A stretch of DNA of 64,000 bases from assembly GCA_963774945.1 (NCBI GenBank), contig CAVZHA010000017.1, positions 1 to 64,000 of the forward strand, read 5' to 3'. The position numbers and the translations under genes were made by a program. The stretch comes from Trebonia sp963774945. GTDB taxonomy: Bacteria > Actinomycetota > Actinomycetes > Streptosporangiales > Streptosporangiaceae. Below, piece after piece: positions 10,641 to 20,235 of this stretch. Within the stretch, counting starts at the first letter, position 1, and every line of letters begins with the position of its first letter. Below the pieces are notes generated by a model. It was not told the origin of the DNA and ran no database searches. It saw nothing but the letters and a program-made list of their open reading frames with translations.

Positions 10641-12114
10641 ATGACGGTGCGGTTCCCCGACGAGCCCGGATTCCAGGGCCGGTTCGCGCCGGTGCGGCTC
10701 GAGGGCGAGATCCGCGGGGTCGAGGTGACGCAGGGAGAGATCCCGGCGTCGCTGCGCGGCACCTTCTACCGGGTGGGCGCGGACCCGGCCTGGCCGCCGT
10801 TCGCCGAGCGTGACTTCTACTTCAACGCCGACGGCATGGTCTCGATGTTCCGCTTCAGGAACGGGTTCTGCGACTTCAAGTCGCGGTACGTGCGGACGCC
10901 GCGCTTCGCGGCCGAGCGGGCGGCGCGGCGTTCGCTGTTCGGCGCGTACCGGAACCCGTTCACCGACGACCCGTCGGTCGCCGGGCTGTCGCGCGGGCTC
11001 GCCAACACCAACGTCTACTGGCACGGCGGCCGGCTGCTCGCCTCCAAGGAGGATAGCGCGCCGATCCAGATCGACCCGGACACGCTCGACACCGTGGGCG
11101 AGTTCAGCTGGGACGGCGACCTGTCGTCGCAGACCGCGACCGCGCACCCGAAGATCGACCCGCGCGACGGGTCGCTGGTCTTCTTCGGCTACATGGCCAG
11201 GGGCGAGACGACCCCGGACATCGCCTACTACGAGGCCGACGCGTCGGGGAAGATCGTGCACGAGGCGTGGTTCGAGGCGCCGTACTCGTCGATGGTGCAC
11301 GACTGGGCCGTCACCGAGAACTTCGTGGTCTTCCCGGTGATCCCGCTCACCGCGTCGCTCGACCGGCTGAAGGCGGGCGGCCCGATCTACGTCTGGGACG
11401 GGTCACAGGACGTCTACCTGGGGGTGGTGCCCCGGCGCGGTTCGACCGTGCGCTGGTTCCGCGGCGCCAACCGGTTCGCCTCGCACATCATGAACGCCTA
11501 CGACGACGGCAGGCACATCCACATCGACACGCCGGTCGGCGAGAAGTCGGCCTTCCCCTGGTTTCCCGACATCACCGGGGCGCCGTTCGACCCGGAGAAG
11601 GTCAGCGCGTACCTGTCGCGGTGGACGATCGACACCCAGGCGCGGCCGGATCTCGGCGACGGGGCGACCGCGTTCGGCCAGGCGCGGCTGACCGACCTGC
11701 CCCGGTGAGTTCCCGAGGACCGACGACCGCTGGGCGGGGCGCGGGTACCGGTACGGGGTGATGAACCTGACCTCAGTGCCCGGCGAGCGGCCGGACGACG
11801 GGCTGCCCGGGTTCCGGTGGCTGGCGTCGATCGACCCGGCTTCCGGCGCCATGCGGACGCGGTTCGCCGGGCGGAATTCGACCGTGCAGGAGGCGATCTT
11901 CGTGCCGCCGCCCGGCTTCGACACCGGCAACGGCGAGGGGTACGTGATGCAGCTGGTCGACCGGCACGCGACCGGCACCACCGACCTGCTGATCCTGGAC
12001 GCGCAGCACATCGACGCCGAACCGGTCGCGACGCTGCGGATCCCGATCCGGATGCCGGGCGGCCTGCACGGCAACTGGGTCACCGACGAGCAGCTGGCCC
12101 GGCGAGCGGGCTGA
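10641..12114 (+). CDS. Carotenoid oxygenase family protein (one frameshift)
   Basis: Non-heme iron dioxygenase of the carotenoid/lignostilbene cleavage family. The four iron-ligand histidines are recognisable: H169 in TAHPKIDPRDG, H220 in SMVHDWAVTEN, H282 in RFASHIMNAYDDG, and the last in MPGGLHGNWV near the C-terminus. A frame break near 11705 splits the last about 130 residues. The repaired protein is about 490 residues, normal for the family. The RPE65-like start (GEIPASLRGTFYRVGADPAW, then NADGMVSMFRF) fits bacterial members. The next gene starts 15 bp downstream, so they form an operon. The substrate may be a stilbenoid, an isoeugenol-type phenylpropene or an apocarotenoid; the sequence does not decide. 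Confidence 0.88.
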
Positions 12115-12129
12115 CGACAGGAGGTCGCG

Positions 12130-12831
12130 ATGACGGCAGAGGATCGGATCGCCGAGCTTGAGAACCGGCTCGGCCTGGTTGAGGACGCGCTCGCGATCCG
12201 CAACCTGCAGCACGCCTACGGCTACTACCTCGACAAGTGCTACTACGACGAGGTGGTGGACCTGTTCGCCGAGGACGGCGAGGTGATCTTCATCGGCGGC
12301 GTGTACCGGGGGCGGGCCGGAATCGCGCGGCTCTACACCGGGCGGTTCCGCCGCCGGTTCACCGACGGGCACAACGGCCCGCAGCACGGCCGGCTCCTCG
12401 ACCACCCGATGCTGCAGGACATCGTGCACGTCGATCCCGACCGGCGGACCGGCTACGCCCGGTTCCGCACGCTGATGCAGGCGGGCACGCACGAGTCGGT
12501 CGCGACCGAGCAGGCGCCGGTGCGGCAGTGGTTCGAGGGCGGCCTCTACGAGAACACCTACGTCAGCGTCGACGGCGTGTGGAAGATCAAGAAGCTGTTC
12601 TACCGGGCCTTCTGGCACGGCTCGGTCGAGGAGGGGTGGGCGCACACCCGACCGGACTTCGTGCCCAACGCGAGCGTGGTCTACCCGGACGACCCCGACG
12701 GACCCGACGAGCTGCTCGCGAACGCCCCGCGGCTGTGGCCGGACACCAGCACGCTGCCCTTCCACTACCGGCACCCGGTCACCGGCAAGGAATTCGTGCC
12801 TGATTCCTGGGGCGGCTTCCCCGAGCCGTAG
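12130..12831 (+). CDS. SnoaL-like (NTF2-fold) domain protein
   Basis: A 233-residue protein with the opening of SnoaL_4-type NTF2-fold proteins (AEDRIAELENRLGLVEDALAIRNLQHAYGYYLDKCYYDEVVDLFAEDGEV). It resembles the small-subunit-like fold of ring-hydroxylating dioxygenases and certain dehydratases. The C-terminal segment (PLPFHYRHPVTG-like, residues about 210-225) is a proline-rich tail seen in longer members. A strong AGGAGG-type ribosome binding site lies just before the ATG. It sits immediately behind the carotenoid oxygenase and probably acts in the same pathway on an aromatic or isoprenoid substrate. The activity is not predictable. Confidence 0.75.
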   Translation: MTAEDRIAELENRLGLVEDALAIRNLQHAYGYYLDKCYYDEVVDLFAEDGEVIFIGGVYRGRAGIARLYTGRFRRRFTDGHNGPQHGRLLDHPMLQDIVHVDPDRRTGYARFRTLMQAGTHESVATEQAPVRQWFEGGLYENTYVSVDGVWKIKKLFYRAFWHGSVEEGWAHTRPDFVPNASVVYPDDPDGPDELLANAPRLWPDTSTLPFHYRHPVTGKEFVPDSWGGFPEP

Positions 12832-12835
12832 ACAA

Positions 12836-12855
12836 TTAGAGCAGATTCGCTCTAA
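12836..12855. promoter_or_regulatory. Inverted repeat operator before the ADP-ribosylglycohydrolase gene
   Basis: TTAGAGC-AGATTC-GCTCTAA is a perfect 7-bp inverted repeat with a 6-base spacer. It lies 9 bases before the GTG of the ADP-ribosylglycohydrolase gene, in an AT-rich island of otherwise GC-rich DNA. The form is typical of operators bound by dimeric TetR/MarR-type repressors. No matching regulator gene is adjacent. Confidence 0.55.
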
Positions 12856-12864
12856 AATTGAGAC

Positions 12865-13857
12865 GTGGAACTGACCACCGAGCAGCGCGACCGGGCCTGC
12901 GGCGTCCTGCTAGCGACCGCCGCCGGCGATGCGCTCGGCGCTGGCTACGAATTCGGCCCGCCGCTGCCAGACGATGCGCCGGTGACGATGCGCGGCGGCG
13001 GCGGGTTCAACTGGGCGCCAGGCGAGTGGACCGACGACACCGCGATGGCGATCGCGATCGCCGAGGTCGCCGCGACCGGCGCCGACCTGCGCAGCGTCGA
13101 CGCCCAGGATCGGATCGTGGCGCGCTGGGTGGGGTGGTCGCGCACCGCGCCGGATGTCGGCAACCAGACCCGCCAGGTGCTCGGCCAGGTGCTCGGCGGC
13201 GGCGTCTCTGGCGCGGCCGCCGCCGCGCTGGCCGCGTCGGCCGACCTGCACGAGCGGACCGGGCACACGGCGGGCAACGGCTCGCTGATGCGGACCGCTC
13301 CCGTCGCCCTCGCCTACCTCGATGACCCGGCCGGGCTGGCGGAGGCCGCGATGGCGGTCAGCGCGCTCACGCACTTCGACCAGTCGGCCGGTGAGGCGTG
13401 CGTGCTCTGGTCCCTGGCCATCAGGCACGCCGTTCTGACCGGGGAGCTCGACGCCCGCGCGGGCCTGGGTTATCTGCCGGCTCGAACGCTCGACGTCTGG
13501 GCCGCGCGACTGGTCGAGGCTGAAAAGTCGCGGCCGCGAGACTTCAGCAGTAACGGCTGGGCCGTCGAGGCCCTGCAGGCGGCCTGGTGCGCGATCGTCC
13601 GCACGCCATATTCGGTTCCCGGCCAGGACCCGAAGGTCGGCGTTTCGCATACCGATCTGCTGCGGATGTCGCTCGAGATCGCGGTGCGCGGCGGCCGAGA
13701 CACGGATACGGTGGCCGCGATCGCAGGCGGCCTCGTCGGGGCGGCCTTCGGCGCGTCCGCCGTTCCCGCCGACTGGCGGTCAGCGGTCCACGGCTGGCCC
13801 GGGTACCGCGCCGCCGACCTCATCCGGCTCGCGTCCGCGATCGCCGGTTGCGGCTGA
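12865..13857 (+). CDS. ADP-ribosylglycohydrolase family protein
   Basis: Hydrolase of the DraG/ARH fold that removes ADP-ribose from modified proteins or small molecules, using a dinuclear metal site. Metal-binding motifs are visible: GEWTDDTAMA at residues 53-62 and GRDTDTVAAIAGGLVGAAFG at about 275-294. The N-terminal RACGVLLATAAGDALGAGYEF fits the family. The length of 330 residues is normal. The start is GTG, with the inverted repeat at 12836-12855 just upstream, so it probably has its own regulated promoter. A truncated duplicate of its 3' end lies at 10173-10301. The last about 78 bp overlap the convergent membrane-protein gene as drawn. Confidence 0.9.
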   Translation: MELTTEQRDRACGVLLATAAGDALGAGYEFGPPLPDDAPVTMRGGGGFNWAPGEWTDDTAMAIAIAEVAATGADLRSVDAQDRIVARWVGWSRTAPDVGNQTRQVLGQVLGGGVSGAAAAALAASADLHERTGHTAGNGSLMRTAPVALAYLDDPAGLAEAAMAVSALTHFDQSAGEACVLWSLAIRHAVLTGELDARAGLGYLPARTLDVWAARLVEAEKSRPRDFSSNGWAVEALQAAWCAIVRTPYSVPGQDPKVGVSHTDLLRMSLEIAVRGGRDTDTVAAIAGGLVGAAFGASAVPADWRSAVHGWPGYRAADLIRLASAIAGCG

Positions 13858-14208
13858 CGATCGGCGCGGGACCAGGGCGCGGGCGAGCCAGGCGCCGGCC
13901 AGCGCCTGGAGCGCCGCCAGGAGCAGGGTGACCATGATGGCGACGGCTGCGTAGGGCGGGATTCCGGCCAACGCGGCGATCGCGCGGGCGGTCGCGCCCG
14001 CCGGGAGGCCGCGCAGCGCGAGGATCCACAGCGGCAGCGCCCAGCCCGCGATCGCGCCGAGCGCGACGGCGGGCACGATCCCTGGCCGGCGCAGCGACAG
14101 CAGGCCCGCGGCCACCCCCGCCACGAACGGGATGAACCAAAGGCCGAGCGCCGCCGTTGCCCCGACGACGGCCGCGACCACGACGAACACCGTCAATCGG
14201 CTAACCAT
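13780..14208 (-). CDS. Small integral membrane protein
   Basis: A predicted 142-residue protein with about four hydrophobic helices (VFVVVAAVVGATAALGLWF, FVAGVAAGLLSL, a WALPLWILALRG segment, and VAIMVTLLLAALQALAGAWLA). No family was recognised. Its ATG overlaps the last 16 bp of the penicillin-acylase-family gene, so it is translationally coupled to it. The C-terminal hydrophilic tail runs 78 bp into the convergent ADP-ribosylglycohydrolase gene; the true end may be nearer 13860 if a frame error exists there. Confidence 0.65.
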   Translation of the reverse strand: MVSRLTVFVVVAAVVGATAALGLWFIPFVAGVAAGLLSLRRPGIVPAVALGAIAGWALPLWILALRGLPAGATARAIAALAGIPPYAAVAIMVTLLLAALQALAGAWLARALVPRRSSAATGDRGREPDEVGGAVPGPAVDR

Positions 14209-16811
14209 TGAGGGTCCATTTCACGTCGTCGCCGACCGAGCCAGGGGTCGGGAACCGGCAGGTACTGGCCGTCCCACCAGAGCGGGACGAGGTTGGCGTA
14301 CCAGGGCGAGGCCGGGTTCTCCGACTGCCCGCCCGGGTAGACGCCCTCGGCCGACACCCCGGCCGGGCCGAGCGCGGCCACCATCCGCCAGCTCGGGCCG
14401 GCCGTCGCGGTCATGCCGCCGTCGGCCGCGTCCTCGGTGAACTGGTCGCCGCCGGCCGACCGCGGCCCGTACCCGAGGCCGCTCGCGCCGCTGACGGCCG
14501 GGAACGCCCGGGAGTGGACCCGGCCCCAGGTCCAGCTGGACGGCGCGCCGCCCAGCGATGAAGACAGGTGGGACACCGCCTGGCCGAACGCCGCCACCAT
14601 CGCCGCCGATGCGTCGGCGGACCCGTGCCCGGAGGGGCCGTGGAAGGCGCTGTTGTCGGGCGACGTCAGCGTCCACGCTTGCAGGTCCTCGTCGAGCGAG
14701 GCGAGGTTCGGGCTCACGGCCAGGTTGGCGCTGTCCTTGCCGACCGGCACGTGCCCGGCCTTCCACCACGGCTCGAATACCGCTGACAGGTAGTCCGACC
14801 AGAATGTCCACCAGATCGTTGCCGCCGATGATCCCGCGCTCATCGAGTCGTCCCACGCGCTGAGGGCGGAGACGGCCGAGCGTTCGGCCGGGGTGAGATC
14901 GGCCGAGCTGAGGGCGGCCAGCAGTTCCGGCACGATCTGGGCCGCCAGGGGATCGGTCAGGTTGTTCTGCAGGCCGGCGATGGAGGCCGCCGACAGCTCG
15001 TCGGCCGAGCCGAGCGTCTGGTAGGCGTGGGCGGCCCGGTAGCCCGGGTCGTAGAAGTCGTCGCTGGTGCCGACGTAGTACGGGTAGTCGGCCGCGACCG
15101 GGCGCTGGTTGTCGGTCGCCACCACGTCCGACGGCGGGTCGTAGACCTGCGGTATCGCGTTGTAGGGGATGACTCCGGTGATGTCGCACTGGCCGGTCCC
15201 GGACATCGGCAGCCACGGCTGGCAGCCGCCGGGCACCTGCGGGTAGTAGCCGGCCGCGTAGACGCCGATGTTCCCGGTCTGCCCGGTCACCCCCTTCCCG
15301 GTCACCGGGTCATTGTCGGCGTAGGTGAAGTTCTGGGTCGGCGCCCGCCAGCCGGCCAGCGCCGCCTTGAACTGGGTCCAGTCCGACGCCTGGTTGACGC
15401 CGATCAGCGCGCCGAGGTCGTCGGAGGGGACGTTGCCCATCCAGTCGACCGCCATCTTCTGCCCGACCTGGGTCATGATCGGCCCGTGGACGGTGATGTC
15501 GACCGCGAGGTGCACGGTCGCACCGCCCCGGACCGGGATCGTGTAGTGCTCCACCGTCATCTTCCGCCACGCGCCGTGCCAGTAGTACTCGTCGCCGCGG
15601 ACCTGCTCCGCGTAGTACAGCGTGGCGCTGTTCTGGGTGTCGGTCAGCGACCAGGCGATGTGCGCGTTATGGCCGAGCAGGACGCCGGGCACGCCCGGCA
15701 GCGACGCCCCCGCCACCTGGTACCCGGGCGCCGACAGCGCCACCTCGTACCAGATCGACGGCAGCGTCTGCGGCAGGTGCGGATCGCCGCCGAGGAGCGC
15801 GCCGCCGCCGTTGACCTCGGTCCCGTTCACCGCCCAGGCGTTGCTGTCGGGATACTCGTGGATCTGGTCGGCGGGTAGCTGGCCGAGCTCGTCGAGCAGC
15901 TGGCCCGCCGCCTCGGTGACCGCCGCGTCATCACCGGAACGCGCCGCGGGCTCCGGCCCGGGCGCCGTCGTCGTCGTCAACGCGGTCGGCGACTGCCCGG
16001 CCGGCGCGCTGCTGGCGACGTCGGCGGCGACCGGCGTGAGCGGCTCCTTCAGGTACGGGCCGGTGTCGTAGGGCGTCCCCGTGTTCGCGGGCACGGTGGG
16101 GAACCAGGCGGTGGCGTTCGTCGCGCCGAGCGAGCGCTGCAGGATCGCGTAGTCGAGCGGGCCGGTCGTGTAGTCGAGCTCCTGGGTGAGCACGCCCTGG
16201 ATGACCAGGCTGTCGACCGGGGTCCAGGGCTTGGGGTAGGCGCCGGTCAGCGTGAACACGGCCGGCCAGTCCCCGTCCGCGTGGACCTGCGCGATGTCAT
16301 CGTCCACGCCCCGGGCGTAGGCGAGCAGCGCCTGCCTGGCCGTGCCGGTGGTCTGCGCCCACTCGTTCTGCGCCGTCCGCAGCAGGCCAAGCCGCAGCTC
16401 GAACTCGTCGCTGGCGAGGTCGGAGGGGCCGCCGAGCTGGGCGAGCTGGCCTTCGCCGAGACGACGCTCGAGATCCATCTGCGACAGCCGGTACTTCGCC
16501 TGCACGTAACCGAGGGCCAGGAACAGGTCGTTGTCGTCGCCGGCGTTGATCGAGGCCAGCCCGTCCTTGGTGAACGAGACCGTGACCGGCTTGGCCAGCC
16601 CGGGGACGTGCAGCGCGTGCGAACCGACCGGGGTGCCGTCGTAGGCCGACGTCCACGCGCCGCGCCCGGGGTCGAGGGCGGGGCCGAGGGCCGGGATAGT
16701 CCCGTAGCCGAAGCCGAGGATGCCGAGCAGGAGAGCGGATACGACAACGGCGCCGACCGCGCTGAGCACGCGCGGCGGCCGTCGTCGCGCCCGTTTCGCT
16801 GGCGTCCGCAT
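14193..16811 (-). CDS. Penicillin acylase family protein (Ntn hydrolase)
   Basis: An 872-residue Ntn-hydrolase precursor that hydrolyses amides such as acyl-homoserine lactones, beta-lactam side chains or cyclic lipopeptides. A hydrophobic segment near the N-terminus (VLSAVGAVVVSALLLGILGFGYG) acts as signal or anchor, placing it outside the membrane. The autocatalytic nucleophile Ser is S323 in HEYPDSNAWAVNGTEV. The beta subunit begins there and continues with LLGGDPHLPQTLPSIWYEV and LLGHNAHIAWSLTD, which supply the oxyanion region. The linker before the cleavage site is Ala/Pro/Thr-rich. The frame is intact across 2.6 kb, which contrasts with the broken genes on either side. The substrate is unknown. 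Confidence 0.9.
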   Translation of the reverse strand: MRTPAKRARRRPPRVLSAVGAVVVSALLLGILGFGYGTIPALGPALDPGRGAWTSAYDGTPVGSHALHVPGLAKPVTVSFTKDGLASINAGDDNDLFLALGYVQAKYRLSQMDLERRLGEGQLAQLGGPSDLASDEFELRLGLLRTAQNEWAQTTGTARQALLAYARGVDDDIAQVHADGDWPAVFTLTGAYPKPWTPVDSLVIQGVLTQELDYTTGPLDYAILQRSLGATNATAWFPTVPANTGTPYDTGPYLKEPLTPVAADVASSAPAGQSPTALTTTTAPGPEPAARSGDDAAVTEAAGQLLDELGQLPADQIHEYPDSNAWAVNGTEVNGGGALLGGDPHLPQTLPSIWYEVALSAPGYQVAGASLPGVPGVLLGHNAHIAWSLTDTQNSATLYYAEQVRGDEYYWHGAWRKMTVEHYTIPVRGGATVHLAVDITVHGPIMTQVGQKMAVDWMGNVPSDDLGALIGVNQASDWTQFKAALAGWRAPTQNFTYADNDPVTGKGVTGQTGNIGVYAAGYYPQVPGGCQPWLPMSGTGQCDITGVIPYNAIPQVYDPPSDVVATDNQRPVAADYPYYVGTSDDFYDPGYRAAHAYQTLGSADELSAASIAGLQNNLTDPLAAQIVPELLAALSSADLTPAERSAVSALSAWDDSMSAGSSAATIWWTFWSDYLSAVFEPWWKAGHVPVGKDSANLAVSPNLASLDEDLQAWTLTSPDNSAFHGPSGHGSADASAAMVAAFGQAVSHLSSSLGGAPSSWTWGRVHSRAFPAVSGASGLGYGPRSAGGDQFTEDAADGGMTATAGPSWRMVAALGPAGVSAEGVYPGGQSENPASPWYANLVPLWWDGQYLPVPDPWLGRRRREMDPQWLAD

Positions 16812-16955
16812 CCGGTCGTCTCACTCTCCGTTGAGCCTGGTCATGACTGGCGGGTAACTTACCGGAGGTTGATGGCGGCAACAAGGAACATCGCTAGCAA
16901 TAGCCCCAGAACGTGACAAAAAGGAAGTGCCCGGCGAAGCGCGCGTTTGTTCGAG

Positions 16956-19900
16956 ATGATGGCGGTCGTGCGATTTTACGCCGACCTCCATATTCACTCG
17001 AAGTTCTCACGGGCCTGCAGCCGCGACTGCGACCTGGAGCACCTGGCCTGGTGGGCCGGGCGTAAGGGAATCGGCAGTTGTCGGCAGCGGGGACTTCACT
17101 CACCCGGCGTGGCGGGAGGAGCTCGGCGCCAAGCTGGTGCCGGACGCGCCCGGGCTGTTCCGGTTGCGGCCGGAGCTCGAGCGGGCGGTGCACGAGACGC
17201 TGCCGCCCGCGTGCCGGACGCCGGTCCGGTTCCTGCTGTCGTCGGAGATCTCCACGATCTACAAGCGCGACGACCGGACCCGGAAGGTCCACCACCTGCT
17301 GTACGCGCCGTCGCTCGAGGCGGTCGACGAGATCACCAGGCAGCTGCTGCGGATCGGCAACCTCGCCTCCGACGGCCGGCCGATCCTCGGGCTCGACTCG
17401 CGCGACCTGCTCGAGATCACGCTCTCCGGCGGCGACGGCTGCTACCTGGTGCCCGCGCACGCGTGGACGCCGTGGTTCGCGGTGCTCGGCTCGCAGTCCG
17501 GGTTCGACCGGGTGGCGGACTGCTACGCCGACCTCGCCTCGCACATCTTCGCCATCGAGACCGGCTTGTCGTCGGACCCGGAGATGAACTGGCGGGTGTC
17601 GAGCCTGGACCGGTACCGGCTGGTGTCCAACTCCGACGCGCACTCGCCGCCGATGCTCGGCCGGGAGGCGACCGCGTTCACCTGCGAGGCCGACTACTTC
17701 GGCATCGAGCGGGCGCTGCGGACCGGGGACGGCTTCGACGGCACGGTCGAGTTCTTCCCCGAGGAGGGCAAGTACCACCTCGACGGCCACCGCGCCTGCG
17801 ACGTGCGGACGACGCCGGCGCAGACCCGGGCGGCCGGCGGGAAGTGCCCGGTCTGCGGCAAGACGCCGACGATCGGCGTGCAGCACCGGGTCGACCTGCT
17901 GGCCGACCGGCCGGAGGGCTACCGCGTGCCCGGGGCGGCCGGGTTCACCTCGTTCGTGCAGCTGCCGGAGATCCTGGGCGAGATCGCCGGCGTCGGCCCG
18001 AAGTCCAAGTCCGTCACCGCTCAGGTCACCGCGCTGGTGGAGCGGTTCGGGCCGGAGCTGTCGATCCTCGGCGACGTGCCGCTGTCCGACCTGGCGGCGG
18101 GCGCGCCGTCGATCGTGGCGGAGGCGATCGGGCGGCTCCGCCGCGGCGACGTGCGCCGGGAGGCGGGCTACGACGGGGTGTACGGGACGATCCGGCTGTT
18201 CGACCCGGGCGAGCTGGCCGGGGCGGCGCTGTTCGACCTGCCCCGCGCGTCCCGCAAGTCCGCGCGGGTGGGCACGCAGGGGCCGGGTCGGGCGGCGTTT
18301 CCGCGGAAACGCCGGCGCACGGCCGAGGGCCATGACTCGGCCCGCGGCTCGGACCGGGTCGGCGGCGCGGCCGGCGGTCGGACTCTCTGGACCCCGAGCA
18401 GCACGCGATCGTCACCCACGACGGCGGCCCGCTGCTGGTGGTGGCCGGCCCCGGGGCGGGCAAGACCCGGGTGCTCACGCACGCGATCGCGCACCGGATC
18501 GGCCACGGCCTGCCGCCCGAGCGGTGCCTGGCGGTCACGTTCACCCGCCGCGCCCGCGACGAGCTCAGGGAACGCCTCGCCGCCCTGCTCGGCGAGGCGG
18601 CTGCGGCCCAGGTCACCGTCGCCACCTTCCACAGCCTGGGCCTGCTGATCCTGCGCGAGCTCGGCCTCGAGGACCGCGTGGACCTCGACGCCCCGGACGG
18701 CTTCGACCAGCTGCTCACGCTTCCGGTGGCGCTGCTGGACGGCGATCCGGCGATCGCGGCCGCGTACCGTTCCCGGTGGACCGACGTGTTCGTCGACGAG
18801 TACCAGGACGTGGACGAGCAGCAGTACCGACTGCTGCGGCTGCTGACCGCACCGGATTCGCGGGTCTGCGCGATCGGTGACCCGGACCAGGCGATCTACG
18901 GGTTCCGGGGCGGCGACGTCGGCTACTTCCTGCGGTTCCAGTCGGACTTCGGCTCGGCCGTGACCGTGCAGCTGTCCCGCAGCTACCGGTCCGCGCCGAC
19001 GATCGTGCGGGCCGCCATGCAGCTGATCCGTCCTGGCACGCTGGTGCCGGGAAGAGAGCTGGTGCCGGCCAGGTCGGACATCCCGGACGGGCCGGTCGTG
19101 CTCCGGGCGATGTCCGACGAGCGCGAGGAGGCGGAGGCGGTCGCGGCCGAGATCGAGAAGCTGCTGGGCGGCGCTTCGTTCCACGCCTTGGACAGCCGGG
19201 CGGTCGACGGCCGGGATCGGGCCGAGCACCAGCTCTCGTTCTCCGACTTCGCGGTCCTCTACCGGACGTCGGCCCAGGCGGTCGCTGTCGGCGAGGCCCT
19301 GGCCCGACGCGGGTTCCCGTGCCAGCGACGGTCGCACGCGCGGCTGGCCGAGACCGCGGGCGTCCCGCAGATCCTGGCGGCGCTCGGCGACCGGGGCATG
19401 CTCGACGCGGACGTGGCCGACGCCCCCAGGGTCGAGGAGCTACTCGCGAAGGCGGTCAGCGTGGCGGTGTCGTCGGTGCCCGCGGTGCCAGCCGAGTCCG
19501 CTGGATCCGGCGTGGGCGTCGATTCGGCGCGCGACGCTGAGCTCAGGCGGGCCGAGGCGATCGCGGCGATCCGCTCGGCCGCCGACCTGCTCGGCCCGCT
19601 GGCGGACCGGTGCGGCGCCGACCTGGGCCGGTTCCTCGATGAGGTCGCGCTCGGAGCTGAGGTCGATACCTGGGACCCGCGGGCCGACCGGATCACGCTG
19701 CTGACCCTGCACGCGGCCAAGGGGCTCGAGTTCCCGGTGGTCTTCATCGTCGGCTGCGACGACGGCCTGCTCCCGCTGCGGCCGTGGCGCGGCGCCGAGA
19801 TCGACTACGCGGAAGAGCGCCGCCTGCTCTTCGTCGGCATGACCCGGGCCACCACCCGGCTGACGCTGCTGACGGCGGCGAAGCGAACGCTGCGGGGCGA

Positions 19901-20030
19901 GGTCACCGAGTGCTCGCCGTCGCCGTTCCTGTCCTCGATCGACCCGGCCCTGCTCGATCGCCGTGACGGCGGCGCGGCCGGCCAGCGCGCCCGCCGCCGG
20001 GACCAGGCCCAGCAGACCGCACTGTTCTAA
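16956..20030 (+). CDS. PHP phosphoesterase - UvrD-type helicase fusion (two frameshifts)
   Basis: A single long protein of about 1020 residues. The N-terminal half is the PHP phosphoesterase with Zn ribbon family (COG1379 type): RFYADLHIHSKFSRACS, VVGSGDFTHPAWREELG, LVSNSDAHSP, and the zinc ribbon KCPVCGKTPTIGVQHRVDLLADRPEG. The C-terminal half is an SF1A helicase: Walker A in VVAGPGAGKTRVLTHAIAHR, motif II in TDVFVDEYQDVDEQQ, GDPDQAIYGFRGGD, TLHAAKGLEFPVVFIVG, and the end motif EERRLLFVGMTRAT. Frame breaks near 17080 and 18370 split it; both sides align with one reading direction. Fusion of the two families is known in actinobacteria and suggests DNA repair or nucleic-acid processing. ATG at 16956 is chosen. 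Confidence 0.88.
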
Positions 20031-20074
20031 CCAGTCACCTGCGCACCACGCCGAGGAAGGGCGCGCCAAAGATC

Positions 20075-20114
20075 GCGCGACGTTTGTGCACGATTTCCGA
20101 GACGAACGTCGCGC
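20075..20114. terminator. Hairpin in convergent intergenic region
   Basis: GCGCGACGTT and AACGTCGCGC form a perfect 10-bp stem around a 20-base loop, followed by an AT-rich stretch (AATAATT). It lies just after the helicase stop and is a plausible terminator or processing signal between convergent genes. Confidence 0.5.
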
Positions 20115-20145
20115 AATAATTCGCCCGAGCGGTCGCAGGACATGG

Positions 20146-20184
20146 ATGTGGCAGCCACGGGGCCAAGGACCGTGACTGCCACAT
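20146..20184. terminator. Second hairpin, possible bidirectional terminator
   Basis: ATGTGGCAGCCACGG pairs with CCGTGACTGCCACAT: 14 of 15 pairs are canonical, with a 9-base loop. It sits between the ends of the helicase and glycosyltransferase genes, which converge here. There is no long T-run, so it may act with other signals. Confidence 0.5.
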
Positions 20185-20235
20185 TCACGCCGGGGCGGCT
20201 CTGCGCGCCCAGTCGCGCCGCCGCCCGCGACGGGC

